From NCBI RefSeq assembly GCF_001713475.1, contig NZ_CP016499.1, positions 434,001 to 498,000 of the forward strand: a DNA stretch of 64,000 nt, written 5' to 3'. Positions 47,097 through 56,881 of this stretch are shown here, in pieces. Each line of letters starts with the position of its first letter. Within the stretch, counting starts at the first letter, position 1. Position numbers and translations under genes: made by a program. The notes beneath the pieces are model-generated. The model did no database searches, was not told the DNA's origin, and worked only from the letters and a program-made list of their open reading frames with translations. The DNA is from Agrobacterium sp. RAC06 (lineage in GTDB: Bacteria; Pseudomonadota; Alphaproteobacteria; Rhizobiales; Rhizobiaceae).

Positions 47097-47828
47097 ATGT
47101 CTTTTGGCGAATTCCGTGATTCGAATCTGCGCGCAATGTTCGAAGCGGTTTCGTTGAAGAACCTTCAGTTGCAGCAGGCCATCCGCAATGGTGACGACCA
47201 TCTCGTGCGCATGCTCGATCGCGAGATCGATCCGCTGATCGCAACGCTCGTCAACTACCGCGCCACGGATCTCGACGATGTCTATCTTCAGATGCGACTG
47301 CTGACGAAGCTGCTGCGGGAGGATGCCGATGACGGGGCCTGCGTGCTGCGCCACGCCTCCATGCTGTCCTTGCTGATCGAGCGCTATTTCGGTCCGAAAC
47401 GCAGCGATCAGAGCCCAGCACCGCGGGTTTTCGACACGCGCCAGCCGCGTGATGGTGACGATGAGCAGCTGAACGAGGCGATCCTCAACAACTTGCCGGA
47501 ACGTGTGGCCGTGGTGACGCGCGACTGTCGCTATCTCTTCGCCAACACGGCCATGGCCAGCATGCTCGGCATGCGGCAGATCGAGCTGATTGGACGCAGC
47601 GTCTTCGATCTCGGCCTTGCGGCCGGCGGTCATGACTGGCTTCAGGATGCGCTCGATTCGGCCTTTGCAGGACGTTCGGGATCCTTTGTCGCCCGGATGT
47701 CGGCCGCAACCGTCACCGGCGACATGCCGGCTCGTTTCAGCCCGTTTCGGGCCGCAGACGGTAGCATTAGCGGTGCCATCCTGACGCTTGGGGAATGCGA
47801 GCCGGTCTATGGTGGCGTCGCCGCCTGA
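47097..47828 (+). CDS. PAS domain protein of unknown output
   Basis: Protein of 243 aa. The first ~105 residues are helical (NLQLQQAIRNGDDHLVRMLD, then a segment ending LLIERYFGP). Residues ~120-235 form a PAS domain (EAILNNLPERVAVVTRDCRY, FANTAMASMLGMRQIELIGR). No kinase, GGDEF or HTH output is present, so it is likely a sensory adaptor. ATG 47097 is chosen because GAGG lies five bases upstream; ATG 47085 would sit directly on the ribosome-binding site. Confidence 0.75.
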   Translation: MSFGEFRDSNLRAMFEAVSLKNLQLQQAIRNGDDHLVRMLDREIDPLIATLVNYRATDLDDVYLQMRLLTKLLREDADDGACVLRHASMLSLLIERYFGPKRSDQSPAPRVFDTRQPRDGDDEQLNEAILNNLPERVAVVTRDCRYLFANTAMASMLGMRQIELIGRSVFDLGLAAGGHDWLQDALDSAFAGRSGSFVARMSAATVTGDMPARFSPFRAADGSISGAILTLGECEPVYGGVAA

Positions 47829-47858
47829 TCAAGGCCGAGGCGCGCAGTACCGATCTGA

Positions 47859-47885
47859 CGGCAGGCTCTTGCCGCCCCGTTTTTC
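47859..47885. terminator. weak terminator-like hairpin between convergent genes
   Basis: CGGCA (47859-47863) and TGCCG (47870-47874) form a five-base stem with a six-base loop, followed after CCCCG by TTTTT. It lies between the PAS gene stop and the hemerythrin gene stop. Confidence 0.35.
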
Positions 47886-48383
47886 TCAATCCGTGACGCC
47901 CTGAAGCAGATGTTCTCGCTCGAAGGCGATGTGGCGTCTGATACCCTCGAAGAAGCCTCGCAACATGTAGCCGACGGCCTCCATGTTCACACGATCTCCG
48001 GATCCCAGCTTCAGCAGCGCATCCGTCAGTTCCTCGGCGAAGCACTCGTCCTCGCAATGCTCGAACTTTAGCCGCTCCAGCGTCGGTCCCAATGCGTCCG
48101 TCGCGTCGGGGCTCGACTGTAGCTGCGGAAACAGCACCGTCTCCTCGTAGTGATGGATGCCCTTGATGAGCGGGCCGAGCGCCTTTGCCGCATAGATGCA
48201 TTTCTGCCGGTTGATGCTTGCCGGCAATGAGTCGGCGATCTCTTCCAGTTCCCGGCAGAGCGCGAGCTGTTCGGTGTGAGCGCGGTGAAGCCAGGCGAGG
48301 TCGCGCTTGCCTGCATCGAGCAGGCGGTTGCCCGTCCATGTGTCGCTCGCACTCCGCTTGCTGTTCTCGATATTCGTCAGCAT
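47886..48383 (-). CDS. hemerythrin-like di-iron protein
   Basis: Protein of 165 aa with a hemerythrin HHE pattern spread over four helices: [52 protein letters not shown] and [16 protein letters not shown]. It probably binds oxygen or nitric oxide, or buffers iron, at a di-iron site. ATG 48383 has GGAG eight bases upstream. It is divergent from fixN across a region that contains an anaerobox, so low-oxygen induction is likely. Confidence 0.83.
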   Translation of the reverse strand: MLTNIENSKRSASDTWTGNRLLDAGKRDLAWLHRAHTEQLALCRELEEIADSLPASINRQKCIYAAKALGPLIKGIHHYEETVLFPQLQSSPDATDALGPTLERLKFEHCEDECFAEELTDALLKLGSGDRVNMEAVGYMLRGFFEGIRRHIAFEREHLLQGVTD

Positions 48384-48540
48384 GTCCGTTTTCTCCAACG
48401 GGGCTTTTCGCCGCGCGTAACCCCAGTGCTCCAAGACACGCACGAGCGGGCCTTGGCCCAAGCGATGTGCCGGCCTTGGTGTCCGAAGGTCGCAAACCCG
48501 ATTGCAGCTTCGAGCCTCGCGAATTTTAGAGAGACTTGCA

Positions 48541-48554
48541 TTGACTTGGATCAA
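48541..48554. promoter_or_regulatory. anaerobox between hemerythrin gene and fixN
   Basis: TTGACTTGGATCAA matches TTGAT-N4-ATCAA with one mismatch (C at position 5). It is 105 bases before the fixN ATG and 157 bases before the hemerythrin ATG. Confidence 0.8.
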
Positions 48555-48659
48555 GGTGGCTGGGCGGCCCCAATGCGATTGGTGCATTCGACGCGGGAGG
48601 CATTTCCCCAGGGTGAGGCCCCCGCGATGAGATCAGCAAGCCGTTGGGGGATACCAACA

Positions 48660-50303
48660 ATGAACTATACGTTAGAGACACTGGTGATGGCGGTACTCGC
48701 CTTCGCCGCGCTGCTCGGGGTGGCTTTCGCCCATGACAGCCTCTTCGCGGCCCATATGTGGGTCGCCTTCTTCGTGCTCGCGGGGGGCACGATCATCATG
48801 CTGCGCCGGATGCAGTTTGCACCGACCACGGCATCCTCCTCCTCTTCCGGCCAGTCCAAGGCAACACAGTCGGAGTATTTCGACGACGTGGTGCGTTACG
48901 GCGTCATCGCCACCGTCTTCTGGGGCGTCGTCGGCTTCCTGGTCGGCGTTGTCGTCGCGCTGCAGATGGCCTATCCCCAGCTCTATATCGAGCCCTGGTT
49001 CACCTTCGGCCGCTTGCGTCCCCTCCACACCTCAGCCGTTATCTTTGCCTTCGGTGGCAATGCGCTGATCGCCACGTCGTTCTACGTCGTCCAGCGGACC
49101 TCGCGTGCACGTCTGTTTGGCGGCAATCTCGGCTGGTTCGTTTTCTGGGGATACCAGTTCTTCATCGTCATGGCGGCGACCGGCTATCTTCTGGGCATCA
49201 CCCAGGGCCGCGAATATGCCGAACCGGAATGGTATGTGGACATCTGGCTGACCGTGGTCTGGGTCGCCTATCTGATCACTTTCATGGGTACGATCCTGAA
49301 CCGCAAGGAGCCGCATATCTATGTGGCGAACTGGTTCTACCTGTCCTTCATCGTCACCATCGCGATGCTGCATATCGTCAACAATCTGGCGATGCCGGTA
49401 TCCTTCCTTGGCGTGAAGAGCTACTCGGCCTTCTCGGGCGTGCAGGATGCGCTGACCCAGTGGTGGTACGGCCATAACGCCGTCGGCTTCTTCCTGACTG
49501 CCGGCTTCCTCGGCATGATGTACTACTTCGTGCCCAAGCAGGCTGGTCGCCCTGTCTATTCCTACCGCCTGTCGATCATCCACTTCTGGGCGCTGATCTT
49601 CATGTATATCTGGGCAGGTCCCCACCACCTGCATTACACGGCTTTGCCTGACTGGGCGCAGACGCTCGGCATGGTGTTCTCGATCATGCTCTGGATGCCG
49701 TCCTGGGGTGGTATGATCAACGGCCTGATGACGCTGTCTGGCGCCTGGGACAAAATCCGCACCGATCCGATCATCCGCATGATGGTGATTGCCATTGCCT
49801 TCTACGGCATGTCGACCTTCGAAGGCCCGATGATGTCGATCAAGGCCGTCAACTCGCTCAGCCACTACACCGAATGGACCATCGGTCACGTTCACTCGGG
49901 CGCTCTCGGCTGGGTCGGCATGATCACCTTCGGCGCCATCTATTACCTGACGCCCAAGCTGTGGAACCGCAACCGCCTCTACTCGATGCGCATGGTCAAC
50001 TGGCACTTCTGGCTCGCGACGCTCGGCATCGTGGTCTATGCCGCCGTGCTCTGGGTCGCCGGCATCCAGCAGGGTCTGATGTGGCGTGAATACGACGATC
50101 AGGGCTTCCTGGTCTACTCCTTCGCCGAATCGGTCGCTGCCATGCATCCCTACTACGTGCTGCGGACAATCGGCGGTGTCATGTATCTCTTGGGCGGCAT
50201 CATCATGGCCTACAACGTCGCCATGACCATTCTCGGCTACGAGCGTCAGGAAGCACCGATCGCCGGAACGGTCGTGCCGGCTGCCGCGCAGCCTGCTGAA
50301 TAA
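48660..50303 (+). CDS. fixN: cbb3 cytochrome c oxidase subunit I FixN
   Basis: Catalytic subunit of the high-affinity cbb3 oxidase, 547 aa, about twelve to fourteen membrane helices. Heme and copper ligands are visible: His in [30 protein letters not shown], the CuB pair in [13 protein letters not shown], and the HxH in [16 protein letters not shown] 48660 follows GGGGGA at 48645-48650; the frame is open much further upstream but over the divergent promoter. First gene of fixNOQP. Confidence 0.97.
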   Translation: MNYTLETLVMAVLAFAALLGVAFAHDSLFAAHMWVAFFVLAGGTIIMLRRMQFAPTTASSSSSGQSKATQSEYFDDVVRYGVIATVFWGVVGFLVGVVVALQMAYPQLYIEPWFTFGRLRPLHTSAVIFAFGGNALIATSFYVVQRTSRARLFGGNLGWFVFWGYQFFIVMAATGYLLGITQGREYAEPEWYVDIWLTVVWVAYLITFMGTILNRKEPHIYVANWFYLSFIVTIAMLHIVNNLAMPVSFLGVKSYSAFSGVQDALTQWWYGHNAVGFFLTAGFLGMMYYFVPKQAGRPVYSYRLSIIHFWALIFMYIWAGPHHLHYTALPDWAQTLGMVFSIMLWMPSWGGMINGLMTLSGAWDKIRTDPIIRMMVIAIAFYGMSTFEGPMMSIKAVNSLSHYTEWTIGHVHSGALGWVGMITFGAIYYLTPKLWNRNRLYSMRMVNWHFWLATLGIVVYAAVLWVAGIQQGLMWREYDDQGFLVYSFAESVAAMHPYYVLRTIGGVMYLLGGIIMAYNVAMTILGYERQEAPIAGTVVPAAAQPAE

Positions 50304-50317
50304 GAAGGAAGGCTCAC

Positions 50318-51049
50318 ATGTCCATTCTTGATAAACACGCAATCCTCGAGAAGAACGCGAGCCTTCTCTTCCTCGGTTCGCTGGTGGTCGTGACCATCGG
50401 CGGTATCGTTGAAATCGCTCCGCTCTTCTATCTCGAGAACACGATCGAAAAGGTGGAGGGCATGCGGCCCTACTCGCCGCTCGAACTCGCCGGCCGCAAC
50501 ATCTACATCCGTGAAGGCTGCTATGTCTGTCACAGCCAGATGATCCGGCCGTTCAAGGACGAGGTCGAGCGCTACGGCCACTACAGCCTCGCAGCGGAAT
50601 CGATGTACGACCATCCGTTCCAATGGGGATCGAAGCGAACCGGGCCTGACCTCGCGCGCGTCGGTGACCGCTATTCCAACGAGTGGCACGTCCAGCATCT
50701 CGTCAATCCCCGCGACGTGGTGCCGGAATCGATCATGCCTGGCTATGCCTTCCTGAAGGAAACGCCGCTCAAGATCACGAGTATCGGCATGATGCTCCAG
50801 GCCAACCGCACCGTCACCGTCCCCTATACGGACGAGATGATTGCCGAGGCCGAAGCCGATCTCACGGCACAGGCTGATCCGAACGCCGATACGACAGGCC
50901 TGATGGAGCGCTATCCGAAGGCCAAGGTCGGTGATTTCGACGGCGATCCTGCCAAGCTGACAGAGATGGACGCGCTCGTCGCCTATCTGCAGATGCTCGG
51001 CACGCTGGTCGACTTCTCCACCTATGACGACGCAAGCGGTTACCGCTGA
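50318..51049 (+). CDS. fixO: cbb3 oxidase monoheme cytochrome c subunit FixO
   Basis: Membrane-anchored cytochrome c of 243 aa: N-terminal helix ~15-40 and heme site CYVCH (68-72). [12 protein letters not shown] contains the region with the probable axial Met. Second gene of the oxidase operon, 14 bases after fixN. Confidence 0.97.
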   Translation: MSILDKHAILEKNASLLFLGSLVVVTIGGIVEIAPLFYLENTIEKVEGMRPYSPLELAGRNIYIREGCYVCHSQMIRPFKDEVERYGHYSLAAESMYDHPFQWGSKRTGPDLARVGDRYSNEWHVQHLVNPRDVVPESIMPGYAFLKETPLKITSIGMMLQANRTVTVPYTDEMIAEAEADLTAQADPNADTTGLMERYPKAKVGDFDGDPAKLTEMDALVAYLQMLGTLVDFSTYDDASGYR

Positions 51050-51059
51050 GGAGGACATC

Positions 51060-51212
51060 ATGGAAACCTATACCGCCATGCGCCAATTCGCCGACAGCTG
51101 GGCTCTGCTTGCAATGACCCTGTTCTTCGTCGGCGTCGTCCTCTTCACATTCCGCCCGGGCGGCAAGAAATCTGCCGACGACGCGGCCAGCATCCCTCTC
51201 AAGGAGGATTGA
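51060..51212 (+). CDS. fixQ: cbb3 oxidase small subunit FixQ
   Basis: Single-helix protein of 50 aa (CcoQ): METYTAMRQFADSWALLAMT, membrane span ~14-32, then the FRPGGKKSADD motif. It stabilises the oxidase complex. ATG 51060 is preceded by GAGGA and lies 10 bases after fixO. Confidence 0.94.
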   Translation: METYTAMRQFADSWALLAMTLFFVGVVLFTFRPGGKKSADDAASIPLKED

Positions 51213-51215
51213 ACA

Positions 51216-52082
51216 ATGGCAGACAAGAAACACATCGACGAGATCAGCGGCGTCGAGACCACCGGCCATGAGTGGGATGGCATTCGCGAGCTGAACAACC
51301 CGATGCCGCGCTGGTGGGTCTATACCTTCTACGCGACCATCGTCTGGGCGATCGGCTACACGATCATGTATCCGGCCTGGCCGCTCCTGACCGACAACAC
51401 CAAGGGTCTGCTCGGCTATTCGAGCCGTGCAGAAGTCGCTCAGGAACTGGCGGCGGCGAAGTCTTCGCAGGCAGTCTATCTCGACAAGATCGCGACCCTG
51501 CCGCTCGAAGAGATCATCGCCGACAAGGAACTGACCCAGTTTGCCGTTGCCGGCGGGGCTGCCGCCTTCAAGGTCAACTGCTCGCCTTGCCATGGTTCGG
51601 GTGCTGCCGGTGGCGCCGGTTATCCGAACCTCAACGACGACGACTGGCTCTGGGGCGGTGATCTCGAAGCGATCCACACCTCGATCGCCCACGGCATCCG
51701 CTATGACCAGGATCCGGACACCCGGTTCTCCGAAATGCCGGCCTATGGCGACATTCTCGACGCCGATCAGATCAAGCAGGTGGCGGCTTATGTCGTCAGC
51801 CTGACCGGCACGCCCCTCGATGCCTCGATGGTCGAGCCCGGCCAGCAGATCTATGCCGAAAACTGCGCAGCCTGCCATGGCGAAGATGCAAAGGGCGGGC
51901 GTGACTTCGGCGCGCCGAACCTCGCTGACGCCATCTGGCTGAAGGTCGATGGTGAAGCGCAGATTGCGGCCCAGATCCGTCAGCCGCGCCACGGCGCGAT
52001 GCCCGGCTGGGGCCAGCGCCTGGGCGACACCACTGTCAAGCAGCTGACCGTCTACGTGCATCAGCTCGGCGGCGGCGAATAA
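51216..52082 (+). CDS. fixP: cbb3 oxidase diheme cytochrome c subunit FixP
   Basis: Diheme cytochrome of 288 aa. One N-terminal membrane helix (~33-55), heme sites CSPCH (122-126) and CAACH (217-221), with axial Met candidates in RFSEMPAYGD and HGAMPGWG. It starts three bases after fixQ and ends the oxidase operon at a strong terminator. Confidence 0.97.
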   Translation: MADKKHIDEISGVETTGHEWDGIRELNNPMPRWWVYTFYATIVWAIGYTIMYPAWPLLTDNTKGLLGYSSRAEVAQELAAAKSSQAVYLDKIATLPLEEIIADKELTQFAVAGGAAAFKVNCSPCHGSGAAGGAGYPNLNDDDWLWGGDLEAIHTSIAHGIRYDQDPDTRFSEMPAYGDILDADQIKQVAAYVVSLTGTPLDASMVEPGQQIYAENCAACHGEDAKGGRDFGAPNLADAIWLKVDGEAQIAAQIRQPRHGAMPGWGQRLGDTTVKQLTVYVHQLGGGE

Positions 52083-52104
52083 TCGACCTGTCCTCCGAAA
52101 GCTT

Positions 52105-52138
52105 GGGCCGCATCCGGTGATGCGGCCCTTTTCGTTTT
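52105..52138 (+). terminator. rho-independent terminator of fixNOQP
   Basis: Ten-base perfect stem GGGCCGCATC (52105-52114) / GATGCGGCCC (52119-52128) with a CGGT loop, then TTTTCGTTTT. It separates fixNOQP from fixGHIS. Confidence 0.92.
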
Positions 52139-52179
52139 ATATTGCGCAAAACATATGTATTGCGACGCTTCGCCGCTGA

Positions 52180-52193
52180 TTGACTTAAGTCAA
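52180..52193. promoter_or_regulatory. anaerobox upstream of fixG
   Basis: TTGACTTAAGTCAA is a perfect palindrome differing from TTGAT-N4-ATCAA by one base in each half. It lies 57 bases before the fixG ATG, so fixGHIS should have its own oxygen-controlled promoter. Confidence 0.75.
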
Positions 52194-52249
52194 GGCGAGC
52201 TGGTCTGCGAGATGGGACAAGGCGAGCATCAGAAGAAGGTTCTCGTCCC

Positions 52250-53836
52250 ATGAACATACTTTCCGAGCCACACCGAGCACCGGACGCGCCCGAGATCGAA
52301 AGACTCGACGCCGAGGCCGTGATGTCGGCCAAGAGCCGGGGTCCGCTCTATGAAGCTCGCAAGAAAATCTTTCCCAAGCGTGCCGAAGGTGCATTCCGCC
52401 GATTCAAGTGGATCATCATGGCGATCACGCTCGGCATCTATTACCTCACGCCCTGGCTCCGCTGGGACCGTGGCGAATTCGCGCCCGACCAGGCCGTGCT
52501 GATCGATATTGCCCACCGCCGCTTCTATTTCTTCTTCATCGAGATCTGGCCGCAGGAGTTCTTCTTCGTCGCAGGCCTGCTCGTCATGGCCGGATTCGGC
52601 CTGTTTCTCGTCACCTCGGCCGTCGGCCGTGCCTGGTGCGGCTATACCTGTCCGCAGACGGTCTGGGTCGATCTCTTCCTCGTCGTCGAGCGTTTCATCG
52701 AGGGCGACCGCAATGCCCGCATCAAGCTTGAATCAGCGCCCTGGACCTTCGACAAGATCTGGAAGCGTGTCAGTAAACACGCGACCTGGATCCTGATCGG
52801 TGTGCTGACGGGTGGTGCCTGGATCTTCTATTTCGCCGATGCGCCTTCTCTTGCCATGGATTTTCTCACCGGCAACGCTGCTCCGATCGCCTATATCACC
52901 GTCGCCATCCTGACCGCCACAACTTACGTCTTCGGTGGCCTGATGCGCGAACAGGTCTGCATCTACATGTGCCCGTGGCCGCGCATCCAGGCCGCCATGC
53001 TCGACGAGAATTCGCTGGTCGTGACCTATAATGACTGGCGCGGCGAGCCCCGTACCCGCCATGCCAAGAAGGCGATTGCATCAGGCGAATCGGTCGGCGA
53101 CTGCGTCGACTGCAATGCCTGCGTCGCCGTCTGTCCCATGGGCATCGATATCAGGGATGGCCAGCAGCTCGAATGCATCACCTGTGCGCTGTGCATCGAC
53201 GCCTGTGACGGTGTCATGGACAAGATCGGCAAGCCGCGCGGACTGATCGCCTATGCCACCCTCGACGAGTATCAGTCGAACATGGCGCTCGCCACCAATG
53301 GCGGCGTAACTGCGATCGATCCGAAGATGGTGCGCAACGCCGATGGCAGTTTCTCCGACAAGATTCGCCATTTCGACTGGCGCGTGATTTTCCGCGCTCG
53401 CACGCTCCTCTACATGGCAGTTTGGACTGCCGTCGGTGTCGGCATGCTGGTTGCGCTTCTTGGTCGCGACCGACTGGAGGTCAACGTCCTGCATGATCGC
53501 AATCCGCAATTCGTGCTCGAATCCGATGGTTCGATCCGCAACGGCTATACAGTGCGCATTCTGAACATGATCGCCGTCCCGCGCGACATTGAGGTGTCGA
53601 TCGAGGGATTGCCGGATGCCTCGATGAAGATCAACGGTATCAACCAGCCGCCGTCGCGTGCCTTCACGGTATCGGTCGAGCCGGATGAAGCCACGACACT
53701 CAAGGTCTTCGTTACACTTGCCGGTGACAAGGTCACCGATGCCAACCAGAATTTCCAGTTCATCGCCCAGGATGCCGACGGCGACGAGCGGGACGTCTAT
53801 GATGCAGTCTTCATGGGGCCGGGAGCCAGGAAATGA
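52250..53836 (+). CDS. fixG: cbb3 assembly iron-sulfur protein FixG (CcoG)
   Basis: Membrane protein of 528 aa needed for cbb3 oxidase assembly. Several membrane helices lie in ~55-235; RAWCGYTCPQTVWVDLF holds conserved cysteines. Two [4Fe-4S] motifs follow, CVDCNACVAVCP and CITCALCIDACD, and the C-terminal ~130 residues form an Ig-like domain. Family knowledge: CcoG reduces Cu(II) to Cu(I) for CuB insertion. First gene of fixGHIS. Confidence 0.96.
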   Translation: MNILSEPHRAPDAPEIERLDAEAVMSAKSRGPLYEARKKIFPKRAEGAFRRFKWIIMAITLGIYYLTPWLRWDRGEFAPDQAVLIDIAHRRFYFFFIEIWPQEFFFVAGLLVMAGFGLFLVTSAVGRAWCGYTCPQTVWVDLFLVVERFIEGDRNARIKLESAPWTFDKIWKRVSKHATWILIGVLTGGAWIFYFADAPSLAMDFLTGNAAPIAYITVAILTATTYVFGGLMREQVCIYMCPWPRIQAAMLDENSLVVTYNDWRGEPRTRHAKKAIASGESVGDCVDCNACVAVCPMGIDIRDGQQLECITCALCIDACDGVMDKIGKPRGLIAYATLDEYQSNMALATNGGVTAIDPKMVRNADGSFSDKIRHFDWRVIFRARTLLYMAVWTAVGVGMLVALLGRDRLEVNVLHDRNPQFVLESDGSIRNGYTVRILNMIAVPRDIEVSIEGLPDASMKINGINQPPSRAFTVSVEPDEATTLKVFVTLAGDKVTDANQNFQFIAQDADGDERDVYDAVFMGPGARK

Positions 53837-54321
53837 GCACTTACGCCAAGAAACCCTTCACCTTTACAGGCTGGCACATGCTGGCGATCATGCTGGCCTT
53901 CTTCGGCACGATCATCACTGTCAACTTCACCATGGCCTATCTCGCCACATCGACGTGGAGCGGTCTGGTGGTGAAGAACACCTATGTCGCCAGCCAGCAG
54001 TTCAACGGCAAGACTGCCGCGATCCGAGAGATGCTGGCAACCGGTATTGCGGGTGAACTCTCTGTCGATGCCAAGGGCATGCGCTACCGCCTGACATTGC
54101 CTGAAAACACCCCTGTCGTTGCCGATTCGGTCACCGCCCATTTCAAGCGTCCGGTCGGGACTGCCCAGGATTTCGAACTGCAACTGACGCCGGCCGGCGA
54201 CGGCCTCTACCTCGCCGAGATGGACGTGCTTGCGGGCAGCTGGATCGTCGAGATTCAGGCGACCAAAGACGGTAAGATGATCATGCATGAGGCGAAGCGG
54301 ATCACCGTTTCGGGAGAATGA
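53833..54321 (+). CDS. fixH: FixH protein
   Basis: Protein of 162 aa with one membrane helix (~15-40, FTGWHMLAIMLAFFGTIITV) and a periplasmic domain (LPENTPVVADSVTAHFKRPV). It belongs to the FixH/CcoH family that helps mature the oxidase. ATGA overlap with fixG and again with fixI. Confidence 0.94.
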   Translation: MSTYAKKPFTFTGWHMLAIMLAFFGTIITVNFTMAYLATSTWSGLVVKNTYVASQQFNGKTAAIREMLATGIAGELSVDAKGMRYRLTLPENTPVVADSVTAHFKRPVGTAQDFELQLTPAGDGLYLAEMDVLAGSWIVEIQATKDGKMIMHEAKRITVSGE

Positions 54322-56633
54322 CGATGAGTTGCTGCGCGGCAGGGACCGAAGGGGCACTGGACATGGAGCGGGCAGGGGTCTCCCTGCCGTCGGCTGAAGA
54401 GCTGAAGCTCTGCAGCCGTGCGGTCGGGCCCGGCCTCTGGCAGGTCGACATGAGCGTGCCCGCGGTCCATTGCGGCACCTGCATCTCGACAGTAGAAGGT
54501 GTGCTCAAAGCCTTGCCGGAAGTCGAGCGGGCCCGCGTCAACCTCTCGACCAAGCGCGTTTCCGTCGTCTGGAAAGAGGCGGTCGACGGGGTCGAGACCG
54601 ATCCGGTGAACCTCGCGCGTGCCATCGCCACAACAGGCTATTCCGCCCATCTATTCACAGCCGCAGAAGAAGCCTCTGACGCCTTGCGCAATCAGCTGGT
54701 CCGCGCGGTTGCCGTGTCGGGCTTCGCTGCCACGAACATCATGCTTCTGTCCGTGTCGGTCTGGTCGGGTGCAGATGCCTCGACACGCGATCTCTTCCAC
54801 TGGATCTCGGCGATGATCGCGGCCCCTGCGCTGATCTATGCCGGCCGCTTCTTCTACGAATCGGCCTGGAATGCGCTGAAGCACGGGCGCACCAATATGG
54901 ATGTGCCGATCGCCATCGGGATCACGCTCTCCTATTTCGCTTCGTTGTGGGAGACCATCCATCACGGCGAACACGCCTATTTCGATGCGACGGCCTCGCT
55001 GCTCTTCTTCCTTTTGATCGGCCGCACGCTCGATCACATCATGCGTGACCGGGCGCGCTCCGCAATCAGCGGGCTTGCCCGCCTCAATCCGCGTGGTGCC
55101 ATGGTGCTTTCCAACGATGGCTCGCGGGAGTATCGCGCGGTCGATGAAATCCGCGTCGGCGATCAGGTGTCCATCGCTGCCGGCGACCGGATCCCGGTCG
55201 ACGGTGTCGTCATCTCTGGTGAGAGCGATCTCGACATGTCGATCGTCAATGGCGAAAGCGCACCTGTTTCAGTCCGCCCGGGCTCCGACGTCCAGGCGGG
55301 TACACTCAGCCTGACCGGCTCGCTGACGGTCAAGGCGACAGCCACGGCGCAGAACTCGTTCCTCTCAGAGATCATCCATTTGATGGAGGCAGCCGAAGGG
55401 GGCAGGGCACGCTACCGTCGCATTGCGGACCGGGCGGCTCAGTATTATTCGCCGGTCGTGCACCTGCTCGCCATCATCGCCTTCATGGGCTGGGGGCTTT
55501 ATGACGGCGACTGGAAACACGCGATGATGGTGGCGATCGCAGTCCTCATCATCACCTGCCCCTGTGCCCTTGGTCTCGCAGTCCCGGTCGTTCAGGTCGT
55601 CGCTGCTGGTCGGCTGTTCAAGGCCGGCGTGATGGTCAAGGACGGTTCCGCCATGGAGCGGCTCGCCGAAATCGAGGCCGTCGCCTTCGACAAGACCGGC
55701 ACGCTGACACTGGGGCGCCCGAAGCTGGTGGACGTTGCCAAAATTGAGCCGATTGGCTTCGCTGTCGCCGCCGGTCTTGCCGCCCATTCCCGCCATCCGC
55801 TGTCGCGGGCGCTGTGGTCCGCTTATGGCGGCCAGCCGCGCGGCTTCGACACCGTTCGTGAAGTGCCGGGCGCTGGTGTTGAGGCGGAGACGGAAGAAGG
55901 TGTCTGGCGTCTCGGCAATCGCCGCTTTGCCTGTGCGACCGAGGCGATCGATGTCAGCGACAAACCCTATTCCGAAGTCGTCCTCTCTCTCGACGGTATC
56001 GAACGCGCCACCTTCCTGTTCGAAGATACGCTCCGGCCACGGGCCCGTGCCTCGATCGAGACGCTGAAGAATGGTGGCCTCGAACTCGGCATCCTCTCGG
56101 GTGATCGTGCGCCTGTGGTGGCCAAGCTTGCCGCCGATCTCGGGATCACCAACTGGCGCGCTGGCCTCACGCCACGGGACAAGGCCGAAGCCTGCGCTGA
56201 GGCGTCCGCCCACGGCCAGCGCGTGCTGATGGTCGGCGACGGCATCAATGATGCTCCGGCGCTTTCTGCAGCCCATGTCTCCATGGCGCCGGCGACGGCT
56301 GCCGATGTCGGGCGCCAGGCAGCCGATTTCGTCTTCATGCGCGATGGGCTCGAAGCCGTGCCCTTCGCCATCGAGGCTTCGCGCCGGGCCGGGCGTCTGA
56401 TCCGCGAGAACTTCGCGCTCGCCATCGGCTACAATGTCATTGCCGTGCCGATCGCGCTGCTCGGCTATGCGACCCCGCTGATTGCCGCGGTCGCCATGTC
56501 CACCTCGTCGATCATCGTGGTTGCCAATGCGCTCCGGCTCAACCGGCTTTCGCTCGATGAGCGGACATTGACGGAGCGCCCGGCGGCTGTCCTCTCGACG
56601 GGCGCCTCCGACAATGCGAGGATCGCCGCATGA
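54318..56633 (+). CDS. fixI: copper-transporting P-type ATPase FixI
   Basis: CcoI-type P1B ATPase of 771 aa that exports copper for cbb3 maturation. N-terminal HMA domain with HCGTC (51-55), preceded by extra cysteines (MSCCA). Eight predicted helices, the transport motif CPC at 414-416 (ITCPCALGLAVP), phosphorylation site DKTGT (458-462) and GDGINDAPAL. ATG 54318 overlaps the fixH stop; ATG 54324 is an alternative. Confidence 0.96.
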   Translation: MTMSCCAAGTEGALDMERAGVSLPSAEELKLCSRAVGPGLWQVDMSVPAVHCGTCISTVEGVLKALPEVERARVNLSTKRVSVVWKEAVDGVETDPVNLARAIATTGYSAHLFTAAEEASDALRNQLVRAVAVSGFAATNIMLLSVSVWSGADASTRDLFHWISAMIAAPALIYAGRFFYESAWNALKHGRTNMDVPIAIGITLSYFASLWETIHHGEHAYFDATASLLFFLLIGRTLDHIMRDRARSAISGLARLNPRGAMVLSNDGSREYRAVDEIRVGDQVSIAAGDRIPVDGVVISGESDLDMSIVNGESAPVSVRPGSDVQAGTLSLTGSLTVKATATAQNSFLSEIIHLMEAAEGGRARYRRIADRAAQYYSPVVHLLAIIAFMGWGLYDGDWKHAMMVAIAVLIITCPCALGLAVPVVQVVAAGRLFKAGVMVKDGSAMERLAEIEAVAFDKTGTLTLGRPKLVDVAKIEPIGFAVAAGLAAHSRHPLSRALWSAYGGQPRGFDTVREVPGAGVEAETEEGVWRLGNRRFACATEAIDVSDKPYSEVVLSLDGIERATFLFEDTLRPRARASIETLKNGGLELGILSGDRAPVVAKLAADLGITNWRAGLTPRDKAEACAEASAHGQRVLMVGDGINDAPALSAAHVSMAPATAADVGRQAADFVFMRDGLEAVPFAIEASRRAGRLIRENFALAIGYNVIAVPIALLGYATPLIAAVAMSTSSIIVVANALRLNRLSLDERTLTERPAAVLSTGASDNARIAA

Positions 56634-56785
56634 ACATGCTGATCTACCTCATCCCGATCGCACTCTTTCTCGGCGGGCTCGGTCTGTTCGCCTTCCTCTG
56701 GTCGCTGAAGAGCGGTCAGTACGAAGACCTCGACGGAGCGGCCTGGCGAGTGATCTCCGAGAAGGACGACCAGCCGGACGCTTGA
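56630..56785 (+). CDS. fixS: cbb3 maturation protein FixS
   Basis: Protein of 51 aa (CcoS) read directly from the sequence: MNMLIYLIPIALFLGGLGLF followed by a short hydrophobic stretch and SGQYEDLDGAAWRV, the conserved end. One membrane helix at ~4-24. ATG overlaps the fixI stop by four bases. Family knowledge: needed for heme and copper cofactor insertion into the cbb3 oxidase. Confidence 0.93.
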   Translation: MNMLIYLIPIALFLGGLGLFAFLWSLKSGQYEDLDGAAWRVISEKDDQPDA

Positions 56786-56881
56786 TACAGCGTTTACCGA
56801 ACGGTCAAATTTCAGTCTTGCCGCATCCCTTCGCGAATGCGAGAAAGCCCCATCCATGAAATTGCATGCGGAGGCTTCATC

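Noticed and set aside
49032..50342. Open frame of 436 codons opposite fixN and the start of fixO
   Set aside because: Shadow of the fixN codon pattern; composition is rich in His, Asp and Arg and no start signal is present.
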